From NCBI GenBank assembly GCA_965243805.1, contig OZ251577.1, forward strand, positions 372,001 to 436,000: a stretch of DNA of 64,000 nucleotides, in the 5' to 3' direction. Numbering within the stretch: position 1 is the stretch's first letter; the number at the start of each line of letters is the position of its first letter. Below are positions 48,693 through 56,666 of this stretch, piece by piece. Origin of the DNA: CATQHQ01 sp965243805. Lineage in GTDB: Bacteria; Gemmatimonadota; Gemmatimonadetes; Longimicrobiales; Gaopeijiaceae. The notes beneath the pieces were generated by a model. The model was not told where the DNA came from. It did no database searches and saw nothing but the letters and a program-made list of their open reading frames with translations. Made by a program: the position numbers and the translations under genes.

Positions 48693-51600
48693 CTAGAACG
48701 TGACGCGGGTGGTGAGCATGAACCTCCGCGGAATCGGGATTCCCCAACCTTCCGTCGAATCCAGGAAGTTGCAGTTCAAACCCGAGTTGCAGCGTCCGAG
48801 GACGTTGCCCTCCGGGTCCATTCCCGGGTAGTCGCCCAGCATGAACAGCCGCAGGTTGCGGGCACCCAGGTTGAGCGTGGCGGTGGACAAGCCCCATCCT
48901 TCCACCATGTCCGAAGGCAGGCGATAGGTGAGCGACAGTTCGCGCCACTGGATCCAACTGGCGTCGTAGACTCCGTTCATGCCGCTCATGGGCGAGAGTC
49001 CTTCGATCTCCTGTGCCCAGGCGATCGCGGCGTCGAGGCGCTGTTCGGCCGACGACGCCGGGTTGAGCATGATCGCGTACAACTCAGCGGAGCGCGGCGT
49101 GTTGCGACCGATGAAGTTGTTGGCCCGGCGGAACATCCCGGACAGGTCCTGCACTTGGTGGCCGAGCTTGTACTCCATCATGGAGCTCAGCTCGAAGTTG
49201 CCCAGGAAGGACAGGTTGAAGCCGAAGGACCCGGCGTAGTCGGGGGTGGGCTTGCCCAGGTAGCTGTCGAGCAGTCCCGACCCGCAGTTGTTGGATGCCA
49301 AGCCGCCGTTGGGCGTGCCGAAGTCCGAGTTGCCGATGGCGAGCGGCTTGAAGCTGTTCGGGTTACGGGGCTGGCTGAAGTACTCCAGCGCCTGGGCGCG
49401 GGTGGGCGCCACGCACTCACCGCCCATGGGGCCCAGGATGTTCAGCGGAATCTCAACGTCCGCCAGCTTGGCACCGAAGAATGCGCCCGGCGTGTAGCCC
49501 ACCGTGAGGAAGTTGCGGTAGCGGGGGTACGATCCGCCTGTCTTGAGCGGCGGCGCGCCGCCCATGTCCGTGATCTCCTCGTTCAGCGTCGCCGTATTGG
49601 CGAACACGTTGAGGGACATGGAGCGGTTCTGCACGACAGAACCCCGAACCGCGACCTCGAAGCCGGACCCGGCCAGCTCGCCGATGTTGTCCAGCTGGGT
49701 TGCGGTGAAGCCGCCTGTGACCGGGAACTGACGAGCCACCATGGCATCGCTCACCGTCCGGTCCCAGTAGGTGAGGTCCAGCGACCAGCGGTCGTCCATG
49801 AAGCCCATCTCCGTGCCGACCTCCCACTCGGTGGAGACTTCGGGTCGAAGGGCGCTGTTGCCCAAGTTGCTCGGCTGCACCCCGGCACCGGCTTCGGAGC
49901 CCAGCGACGAGAAGGTCGTGAACTTGTCGAAGGCGCCGGGCTGGAGGCCGGAGCGGCCCCAGGCAGCTCTGACCCGCACCGTAGACAGCATGTCGCCGCT
50001 AAACGCGTCGAAGTACTGGCTCGGGACCACCGACATCGACGCCTTGGGGTAGAATGCCGTCTCGAAATCTTCACCGAACGCCGAGTTCGCGTCCCAGCGG
50101 CCACCGAGGGTCAGGAAGACCCAGTCGTCCCAGCCGACCTGATCCTGGAGGTACCCTCCGATCTGGGTGACTCGAAGCCAATTCTCATGAGACTCTTCGG
50201 AGCCGAGGGCCGAGAGGGTCTCGAGGCCCGGCCCGGGGAAGTCGCGACCGTTGCCACCGGCGGACTGGCGCTGACGAAGGAACCCCTGTCCACCGAAGAG
50301 CAAGGTGTTCTCGATCCGGTCCGTGTTGAGGACGTACGAGCCCTTGAGGTCGGCGGTGATCTCGCGGCTTCGATTCTCATGGACGTTGCGGCTACCAAGG
50401 GGCGTCGAGCCCGAGTAGTTGTCCACGTTCCACCGGTAGGGGCGGAAGCTCACGGCGTCGTCGGAGGTGAAGTCCACGCCGAAGGTGCCGTCGAGCCGGA
50501 ACGCTTCGATCGGCGTGTACGAGATCGTGGTCGTCCCGGCGAAGTGCTGCGAGTTCGCGAAGTTGAGCTGGTACATGTTCTCGCGAAGGGTCGCAAACGC
50601 CGGTTGCCCGTAGTAGTTGCGCCGACCGTTGGCATCCGGTTCGGCGTGGGCCAACCGCAACTGGGACATGAGGCCGGACGAGAAAACTCCGTAGATGTTG
50701 TTGGAGTTGTCCGGGGTGTGGTGCTCCATGTCCGAGTAGAGCATCGTCACGCCGATGCGCAGGTTGCTGCTGGGGATGACCGTGAAGTTCGAGTTGATCG
50801 ACGCGCGCCGGTTGGTGTCGGTTTCGGGCTCCACTCCTTCGACCGCCTCGAAGTTCTGAGGGGCGTCGTAGGGACCGTCCTCTATCGCCAGCCGAGCCGA
50901 CACGAAGTAGGTGAAGCCCTCGGAGCCGCCGTTGACGGAGCCCGAGTAGGTCTGGCCGAAGCCCGTCGTGAGCAGTTCCGGGATAAGGTCGCGCTCGATC
51001 GGCTGGAACGGCTGGACCGACTCGCCCCAGCGCGCCTGCATCCGCGCGATCGCAGCGGCGAGGGTTGCTTGGTCGGCCTCGCTGCACCCGGGGGTGCCGC
51101 AGACGCGCCCTGCGAAGTCGGCCACCGGCAGGATGCGGTTGGTCGGCACCGAGATCCCAACCCAGTCGCCCTGGAGCGTGAACCGGGGCGCGCCTACCGT
51201 GCCCCGCTTCGTGAAGATCTGGATGACGCCGTTGGACGCCTCCGTGCCGTACAGCGTCGCCGCTGCCGCGCCCTTGAGGATCTCGATGCTCTCGATCGAC
51301 TCAGGCGGGATGTCGTCGAGCCGCGACGGGTTGCCCTGGCCGTTGAAGTTCTGAACGGCCGAGCGGTCCACGCGGATGCCGTCGACGTACACGATCGGCT
51401 CGTTGACCTGGGAGAGCGATGCGCTCCCGCGGATGCGGATGCGGGCGCCTTCGCCCGTGTAGCCCGACGACGGCAGGGCGACCACGCCGGCTTCGCGACC
51501 AGCGATCAGCTGGCTGAAGTCGGTGACGGGGGCGTTCTCCACCGTCGCCACATCGATCGTCGCGATCGTGTTGCCCAGCTTCCGCTTCTCCGTGGCTACG

Positions 51601-51986
51601 CCGGCCCCGGTGACCACGATCTGGTCTAGGGCGATGGCGGTGACCGCGAGCTCGAAGTTGGCGGTCACGGTGGAGCCGGCCGCAACGGTGATGGATTGGG
51701 AGCCTTCGCGGTACCCGACCAGCTGGACCGTCAGTGTGTGCTCGCCCAAGGGGGCGTTCACCAGCACGAAGCGGCCGCTGCTATTGGTCAGGGTGCCGGC
51801 CCCGGTCCCCTCGATGAAGACCTGGGCCGATTCGAGCGGCCGTTGAGACCCGGACTCCGTCACCGTTCCGATGACGGTTCCGTTCTGGGCCTGGGCCGCC
51901 GGTGCGAGGACGAGGGCGGCGAAGAGAGCCGCTCCGAGTCCCCGGCCCCACGTCCTGGGGCTGGTTTCGAACAAGGCACGTGTCAT
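48693..51986 (-). CDS. SusC/RagA family TonB-linked outer-membrane receptor
   Basis: A 1097-residue TonB-dependent transporter. After the signal peptide (ALVLAPAAQA) comes a carboxypeptidase-like beta domain (GTVTESGSQRPLESAQVFIEG, residues about 35-115), then the plug with the SusC signature (VSALTA/IRIRGSASLSQVNEPIVYVDGIRV) and IEILKGAAAATLYGTEASNGVI, followed by a long barrel ending in PRRFMLTTRVTF. Energy comes from TonB-ExbBD outside the window. The ATG at 51986 has GGGAGG 8 bp upstream. A short hairpin (52041-52055) lies in the leader. Confidence 0.94.
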   Translation of the reverse strand: MTRALFETSPRTWGRGLGAALFAALVLAPAAQAQNGTVIGTVTESGSQRPLESAQVFIEGTGAGTLTNSSGRFVLVNAPLGEHTLTVQLVGYREGSQSITVAAGSTVTANFELAVTAIALDQIVVTGAGVATEKRKLGNTIATIDVATVENAPVTDFSQLIAGREAGVVALPSSGYTGEGARIRIRGSASLSQVNEPIVYVDGIRVDRSAVQNFNGQGNPSRLDDIPPESIESIEILKGAAAATLYGTEASNGVIQIFTKRGTVGAPRFTLQGDWVGISVPTNRILPVADFAGRVCGTPGCSEADQATLAAAIARMQARWGESVQPFQPIERDLIPELLTTGFGQTYSGSVNGGSEGFTYFVSARLAIEDGPYDAPQNFEAVEGVEPETDTNRRASINSNFTVIPSSNLRIGVTMLYSDMEHHTPDNSNNIYGVFSSGLMSQLRLAHAEPDANGRRNYYGQPAFATLRENMYQLNFANSQHFAGTTTISYTPIEAFRLDGTFGVDFTSDDAVSFRPYRWNVDNYSGSTPLGSRNVHENRSREITADLKGSYVLNTDRIENTLLFGGQGFLRQRQSAGGNGRDFPGPGLETLSALGSEESHENWLRVTQIGGYLQDQVGWDDWVFLTLGGRWDANSAFGEDFETAFYPKASMSVVPSQYFDAFSGDMLSTVRVRAAWGRSGLQPGAFDKFTTFSSLGSEAGAGVQPSNLGNSALRPEVSTEWEVGTEMGFMDDRWSLDLTYWDRTVSDAMVARQFPVTGGFTATQLDNIGELAGSGFEVAVRGSVVQNRSMSLNVFANTATLNEEITDMGGAPPLKTGGSYPRYRNFLTVGYTPGAFFGAKLADVEIPLNILGPMGGECVAPTRAQALEYFSQPRNPNSFKPLAIGNSDFGTPNGGLASNNCGSGLLDSYLGKPTPDYAGSFGFNLSFLGNFELSSMMEYKLGHQVQDLSGMFRRANNFIGRNTPRSAELYAIMLNPASSAEQRLDAAIAWAQEIEGLSPMSGMNGVYDASWIQWRELSLTYRLPSDMVEGWGLSTATLNLGARNLRLFMLGDYPGMDPEGNVLGRCNSGLNCNFLDSTEGWGIPIPRRFMLTTRVTF

Positions 51987-52040
51987 GGATTGTCCTCCCG
52001 CGGAGAGTGTCTGGACACGCTGTGGTTCCCTGTATGATGG

Positions 52041-52055
52041 CCGGGCATTTCCCGG
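52041..52055 (-). promoter_or_regulatory. Short hairpin in susC leader
   Basis: CCGGG-CATTT-CCCGG gives a perfect 5-bp stem about 55 bp upstream of the susC ATG. It may be part of the 5' untranslated region or a binding site; no promoter boxes are convincing. Confidence 0.35.
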
Positions 52056-52094
52056 TTCAGGGCCGAATCAAGCTGTTGACCTTGGGCGCTGGTG

Positions 52095-52484
52095 TCAAGC
52101 GGCCACCCTAGCCACGACTTCGATCTCCACATCCACATCCTTGGGGAGACCAGCCACGGCGACGGTCGCTCTGGCCGGTTGGTGGTCCCCGAAGTGCTTG
52201 GCGTACTCGGCGTTCATCTGGCCGAAGTGGGCCATGTCGGAGAGAAAGACAGTGGTCTTGACGACGGTGTCCAGGCGTCCCCCGGCAGCCTTCAGCACGG
52301 CGGCCAGGTTCTTGAGCACGCGGTCGGTTTGGGCGCCCACGTCGCCCTCCACCAGCTCCCCCGTCTCCGGGTTCAGGGGGATCTGGCCGGAGGCGAATAT
52401 CCAGCCGTCGGTCACGACTGCTTGGGCGTAAGGGCCGATGGCGCCGGGCGCGGCGGCCGTACTGACGGTTTCGATCTGTGGCAT
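52095..52484 (-). CDS. ridA: RidA (YjgF/YER057c/UK114) family deaminase
   Basis: A 129-residue RidA protein that hydrolyses reactive 2-aminoacrylate-type enamines and imines and protects PLP enzymes. Motifs seen: the N-terminal APGAIGPYAQAVV, the catalytic-core arginine-containing segment GDVGAQTDRVLKNLAAVLKAAG, and VKTTVFLSDMAHFGQMNAEYAKHF, then ARATVAVAGLPKDVDVEIEVVA at the end. The length is typical. It follows the coiled-coil gene by 63 bp on the same strand. Confidence 0.93.
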   Translation of the reverse strand: MPQIETVSTAAAPGAIGPYAQAVVTDGWIFASGQIPLNPETGELVEGDVGAQTDRVLKNLAAVLKAAGGRLDTVVKTTVFLSDMAHFGQMNAEYAKHFGDHQPARATVAVAGLPKDVDVEIEVVARVAA

Positions 52485-52547
52485 GTGGATTCTCGGTGAG
52501 GGTGGGGTGGGGTAAGGGTTCGAGTGGGTGGTGTGAGAGTGGCTGGT

Positions 52548-53837
52548 CTAGTCGGCATCGTGAAGGCGATGCTCGCCCTCGGCTTCCTGGGACTCGTCGT
52601 CGCCGCCACCACCACCGCCGCCGTGGTCGTGGTCGTAGAGAGTGTCGGGCTCTCGGACCATGGCTGCGGCTACGGGCGCGGGGACAGGGTGGAGTCCATG
52701 GATCGCCTCAAGGATCTCCGACTTGAGTGTCCGCAGGTCCTCCCGCGTCTCCGTTCGCAGGGCCTGGACTTGCGCCTGCACCGCTCGGTTGTCCTGGCGG
52801 GCCTCCAACCTGACGGAGTCGATCTTGTCCAGGAGGACACGATGGTCGTCTCGTCTCTCATTCCGCACGGACTCGATCTGTTCGCCGAGAACTCGGACGT
52901 CCTCCCTGCCCTCTGCCCGCACCGAGTCGATCTGCTTCAGCAGCAGGTGCGTGTTCTCCTGACCCTCCGTTCGCACCGAGTCGATCTGCTCCAGGAGGAC
53001 TCGGTGGCTCGCCTGTGCCTCCGCTCGGGACGCCTGGGCTTCCGCCTGTGCCTGCTGTCGAGACGAGTCGATCTGCTCCAGCAGCACCCGGTGGCTCTCT
53101 TGCGCCTCCGCTCGGGACGCCTGGGCTTCCGCCTGCATCTGCGTCCGCACCGAATCGATCTGCTCCAGGAGCGTGCGGTGGCTCGCTTGCGCCTCCGCTC
53201 GGGACGCCTGGGCTTCCGCCTGCGCCTGCTGCCGAGACGAGTCGATCTGCTCCAGCAGCGTGCGGTGATTCGCCTCTCTCTGGTGTCGAGACGAGTCGAT
53301 CTGTGTCAGCAGCGTGCGGTGGCTCGCTTCTCCCTGCTTCCGGACGGAGTCGATCTGCTCCAGCAGCGTGCGGTGATTCGCCTCTCCCTGCGTTCGCGAC
53401 GAGTCGATCTGCTCCAGCAGCACCCGGTGACTCTTCTGCGCCTCCGCACGGGACGCCTGGGCTTCCGCCTGCGCCTGCTGTCGAGACGAGTCGATCTGCT
53501 CCAGCAGCGTGCGGTGGCTCGCTTCTCCCTGCTTCCGCACCGAGTCGACCTGCTCCAGGAGGACCCGGTGGCCTTCTTGCGCCTCCGCACGGGATGCCTG
53601 CACGTCTCCGTGGGTCTCCCGCCTGGCCGCTTGGACCTCACCAGCCAAGTCGGCCAGCTTCGACTCCTGCCGGTCGATCCTCTCTGTGACGGTCCGCACG
53701 CCAGCTCTGATGTTCTCCATCTGGCTCTCGCGAAGCCGCTGGAGCTCCCTCCTCCCTCTCACGACCGCCACGATGACGCCGGCCCCGCTGGCCAGTGCGC
53801 CCAGGCAAGTCGCAATGGCGATCACCATGTTCCACAT
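52548..53837 (-). CDS. Membrane-anchored repeat coiled-coil protein (18-/29-residue units)
   Basis: A 429-residue protein with one N-terminal helix (VIAIATCLGALASGAGVIVAVV, about residues 5-26), then almost continuous coiled coil and a His/Gly-rich tail. From about residue 85, thirteen units align on a (S/N)HR(T/V)LLEQIDS pattern: most are 18 residues, and four carry an 11-residue insertion (AEAQASRAEAQ), making 29. Both lengths keep an 11/3 periodicity, so the coil is unbroken. The ATG has GGAGG before it. The protein probably spans a long distance from the inner membrane, but the role is unknown; a 96-residue relative in layout is at 41503-41793. Confidence 0.82.
   Translation of the reverse strand: MWNMVIAIATCLGALASGAGVIVAVVRGRRELQRLRESQMENIRAGVRTVTERIDRQESKLADLAGEVQAARRETHGDVQASRAEAQEGHRVLLEQVDSVRKQGEASHRTLLEQIDSSRQQAQAEAQASRAEAQKSHRVLLEQIDSSRTQGEANHRTLLEQIDSVRKQGEASHRTLLTQIDSSRHQREANHRTLLEQIDSSRQQAQAEAQASRAEAQASHRTLLEQIDSVRTQMQAEAQASRAEAQESHRVLLEQIDSSRQQAQAEAQASRAEAQASHRVLLEQIDSVRTEGQENTHLLLKQIDSVRAEGREDVRVLGEQIESVRNERRDDHRVLLDKIDSVRLEARQDNRAVQAQVQALRTETREDLRTLKSEILEAIHGLHPVPAPVAAAMVREPDTLYDHDHGGGGGGGDDESQEAEGEHRLHDAD
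52900..53600. repeat. Coding tandem repeat of 54/87-bp units
   Basis: DNA counterpart of the coiled-coil repeats: GATCTGCTCCAGCAG and GCCTCCGC...GACGCC blocks recur about thirteen times with units of 54 or 87 bp. Units are not separated by unique spacers. Confidence 0.85.
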
Positions 53838-54011
53838 CGATCCTCCTCCGCGTTGGAGTGAAATTGGACGAGAAGGGACCGCTCGGCCAGTCCCCCACCA
53901 ACGAGTTTGGGAGGAAAGCCGAACGGCGCGAAGGGGCCTGGGACACTGGCATGAACGGATGGGACACCCAGCTTGAAGCAGAGGTCGGAAACCCGCTCTC
54001 GAATGGGTTTC

Positions 54012-55013
54012 CTACTCCTCCGACAACGACGCTCGGATCTGCTGCGGCGCGACGGTGGCCACCCCTGCGGTCGCGAGTCCCACAGCGGCGGCGTGGGCAG
54101 CCCAGCGAACCGATTCAGCCATTGCGGCGCCCGCAGCCAGCGAAACAGCCACAACCGCCGCCACAGTGTCTCCGGCGCCGGACACGTCGTAGACCGACCG
54201 GGCTCCGACCTGCACCCGGTCCAGAGCACCGCCGGGGGAACAGAGTGCCATGCCGTCGGCGCCCAGCGTCAGAAGAAGGTGGCCGCAACCGGTGCGACGG
54301 CGTGCGGCGTTCATCCACTCGGCGTCGTTGGGACGGGACGGCTCGCCCAGCGCAACCTCCAACTCGTTCTTGTTGGGCTTGAAGACGCTGGCGCCCCGGT
54401 AGGCGAAGAAGTTGCGGCGCTTCGGGTCCACGACGACGGGCACGCCCAGCCCGGCGGCAGCGATCACGGCGCCCTGGGCCACCTCGGCCGTGATCGCACC
54501 CTTGTCGTAGTCGGCAAGGATCAGGACATGGGCGCCGGGAAGGCGTTCGCCAAGGCGAGCCAGCAGCGTCGCGCCCACTTCCGGCGAGTGGGGAGCGTCC
54601 TCCTCCCGGTCGACCCGCACCACCTGCTGGCCCTGCGCCAGAACTCGGGTCTTGACGGTGGTGGGACGGTCGGCGACTCGAACGAAGTCGCAGCGAGCGC
54701 CCGCAGCTTCCAGGGCGCGACGGATTGCGCGGCCCGCGTCGTCGTCGCCGGTCGCGCCGACCAAGTCGCAGCGAGCACCGAGGGCGCGAACGTTCGCTGC
54801 CACGTTGCCGGCGCCTCCCAAGGCGTCCCACTCCCGTTCAATCCGAACCACTGGCACCGGGGCCTCCGGCGACACGCGGCTGGTCTGGCCCTCCACATAG
54901 CGGTCCAGCATGACGTCGCCTAGCACGACCGCCCGGCACTCCGGGAAGCCGGCCGCAACCTCGGCGAAGCGCTCCGGGCCGGCAGTCAGGAAGCGCTCCG
55001 AGCCAGCGGTCAA
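54012..55013 (-). CDS. rfaE1: D-glycero-beta-D-manno-heptose-7-phosphate kinase
   Basis: A 333-residue PfkB-family kinase equivalent to the N-terminal half of HldE, which phosphorylates heptose 7-phosphate at C1 for LPS core synthesis. Landmarks are VVLGDVMLDRYVEGQTSRVSPEAPVPVVR, DALGGAGNVAANVRALGA, the phosphate-loop AGARCDFV/RPTTVKTR, VDPKRRNFFAYRGASVFKPNKNEL and the PfkB end motif VYDVSGAGDTVAAVV. A TTG start overlapping the upstream stop (TTGA at 55013-55010) is the best available; the conserved region begins only 30 residues later, and a 21-bp duplication encodes the TAG(S/P)ERF lead. Confidence 0.93.
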   Translation of the reverse strand: MTAGSERFLTAGPERFAEVAAGFPECRAVVLGDVMLDRYVEGQTSRVSPEAPVPVVRIEREWDALGGAGNVAANVRALGARCDLVGATGDDDAGRAIRRALEAAGARCDFVRVADRPTTVKTRVLAQGQQVVRVDREEDAPHSPEVGATLLARLGERLPGAHVLILADYDKGAITAEVAQGAVIAAAGLGVPVVVDPKRRNFFAYRGASVFKPNKNELEVALGEPSRPNDAEWMNAARRRTGCGHLLLTLGADGMALCSPGGALDRVQVGARSVYDVSGAGDTVAAVVAVSLAAGAAMAESVRWAAHAAAVGLATAGVATVAPQQIRASLSEE

Positions 55014-56431
55014 GAGGACGCTTTCCCCCTCCAAGCCTCTAAGGCGAAGACCGCCGTGCGGACCCGGCCAGCCTCTTCCACGGCGGTCCAGGCCAGCATG
55101 AGGTGGTCGTTGCCGAGTCGGGCGATGCGCGGGAAACCCGACGCCCGCGCTTCGTCCGACGCCGCCAAGCGCAGGAGGGGACCGGTGTCGCCGTCGGGAG
55201 ACACGCGACGGCTCAGGATCGACGCGCCGCCGTCGCTGCGTTCCAGCCAAGTCGCCAGGGCGGTGCCGTCCTGCAACAGGACCACATCTACACGACCGAG
55301 AGGCTGGCCTGCGTCCAGTCGCACAGGCGGGCCGAAGCTGGCAGCGGCGTCGGCAGAGAAAGCCACGTTGACCTGCGCTTCGCCGGCTGGAGCCGTGAAC
55401 CACGCCACCGCGACGTGCGGCCCCGCTGCTGCCATCGCCGGGCCGTTCACGGGGCAACCGCCAATCACCCATCCGTCGTCGTGGACGGGGGCGCCCTCGG
55501 TCCAGCCGGAGTTCAGCCGACGGGTCACATGGATGTTGCGCACTTCGCCCTGGCCCCGGTCCCTGTAGGCGACCACTGGCACCCCGTCGGCGACCACGGC
55601 GTCGGTCTGGCAGCACTCGCAGGTGCGGGCGTCCAGCACCATCTCGGCGCGGGCTCCCAGCTCCTCCGGCGCGGGCGGTCCTTCCGGTCCTCCTTCCTGT
55701 CCCCCCTCCGGTCCTCCCCAGGGGAGTGGTCTGGCCCGGATCGCCATTGTGCCGCCCTCCTCGACCATGGCGCGCCCGTCGAGCCACACGGCCCAGGCGA
55801 GGTCGCTCGGATCGGCCTGGCCGCTTGCGCCCTCCGCACCTTCCAGCGCGAAGAACGACACGAAGCCGTGCTCGGTGGGCGTGTCGTCGCCGTGTGGGGT
55901 CCAGGGCTCCGACCAAGTCGCCCCGCCGTCGTCGGACCATGCCGCACGGACACCGTAGTCGTAGGTCCCCTGCCCTCCCCTCTGGAGCCAGTGGGCCACC
56001 AAGCGCTCGCCCAGTGGCTGAACCGAGGGAAAGTCGGCCCAGTTCACGAAGAAGTCGTCGCCCTCGGCCACGGTCCTCGCTGGACCCCACTCTCCGTCGT
56101 AGCGGGCAGCTGCGACCCGGTGGCCGGCGGCGGCGGGCTCGATCCAGCTCATCCACACGCCGTCTTCGTCGGTGGCGAGGAAGGGCTCTCCGCTACCCGG
56201 AGCGGCGGGCGAAGGCACGACCTCGACGGCCTGCTCTGCGATCTCTACCCAGGGAGAAGGCGGGTCACCCGCTGTGCAGGCGCTCGCTCCGGCGACCAGC
56301 ACGGCCGCAAACGAGGCGCGTGGCAAGGCCGAGGAGGCGCGTGGCAGGGCCGATATCAAGGCGCGTAGCAGGGCCGCACGCAAGGCGCGTAACGGGGCCG
56401 AGAGCGAGGCGAGGCATCGACGGTGGTTCAT
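55010..56431 (-). CDS. Sialidase/BNR-type secreted protein
   Basis: A 473-residue exported protein. The ATG at 56431 gives an N-terminus (AVLVAGASACTAGD) that looks like a lipoprotein signal, preceded by a repeat-built basic region (LRALRAALLRALISALPRAS). The rest is a BNR/Asp-box propeller: AWSDDGGATWSEPW and AFSDADAAASFGPPV-type blades, together with SGFPRIARLGNDHLMLAW. Acidic catalytic residues of true sialidases are not obvious, and two cysteine pairs (ARTCECCQTD) are unusual. Function unknown. It is divergent from the peptidase-barrel gene and followed by rfaE1 with 4-bp overlap. Confidence 0.78.
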   Translation of the reverse strand: MNHRRCLASLSAPLRALRAALLRALISALPRASSALPRASFAAVLVAGASACTAGDPPSPWVEIAEQAVEVVPSPAAPGSGEPFLATDEDGVWMSWIEPAAAGHRVAAARYDGEWGPARTVAEGDDFFVNWADFPSVQPLGERLVAHWLQRGGQGTYDYGVRAAWSDDGGATWSEPWTPHGDDTPTEHGFVSFFALEGAEGASGQADPSDLAWAVWLDGRAMVEEGGTMAIRARPLPWGGPEGGQEGGPEGPPAPEELGARAEMVLDARTCECCQTDAVVADGVPVVAYRDRGQGEVRNIHVTRRLNSGWTEGAPVHDDGWVIGGCPVNGPAMAAAGPHVAVAWFTAPAGEAQVNVAFSADAAASFGPPVRLDAGQPLGRVDVVLLQDGTALATWLERSDGGASILSRRVSPDGDTGPLLRLAASDEARASGFPRIARLGNDHLMLAWTAVEEAGRVRTAVFALEAWRGKASS

Positions 56432-56490
56432 CTGCGGCTCCAATGGGCTGGGGTCCGGCGCGGGGCCGGAGAAGCGGAACGGGTTGCACC

Positions 56491-56537
56491 GCGGACGGGG
56501 CGGGTTATGGTAACCGCGGGCGGGGCGGGTTATGGTA
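56491..56537 (+). repeat. 22-bp direct repeat in divergent promoter region
   Basis: 56491-56512 and 56516-56537 match in 21 of 22 bases, ending in TTATGGTA. They lie between the two divergent genes at 56431 and 56667. Confidence 0.85.
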
Positions 56538-56590
56538 GTGGAAGGGAAACGGGAGCGACCAGCAACGGGAACCGGAACCTTTCCCCTGAC

Positions 56591-56629
56591 GTAGGGTAAT
56601 CGAGTCGTACAGTAGGGTAATCGAGTCGT
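56591..56629 (+). repeat. 18-bp direct repeat upstream of the peptidase gene
   Basis: GTAGGGTAATCGAGTCGT occurs at 56591-56608 and 56612-56629 (period 21 bp), 38 bp before the chosen ATG. TAGGGTAAT resembles a -10-like sequence, so this may be a duplicated promoter or operator. Confidence 0.85.
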
Positions 56630-56666
56630 GCACCTGGAACGACCACCGACACGGAAGGAAGCGCAC

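Noticed and set aside
47361..51629. Plus-strand frame of over 1400 codons opposite the SusCD genes
   Set aside because: Same shadow effect; SusC and SusD are unambiguous on the other strand.
52900..53600. Regular repeats resembling a CRISPR array
   Set aside because: Units are contiguous, in frame and encode a coiled coil; there are no unique spacers and no cas genes.
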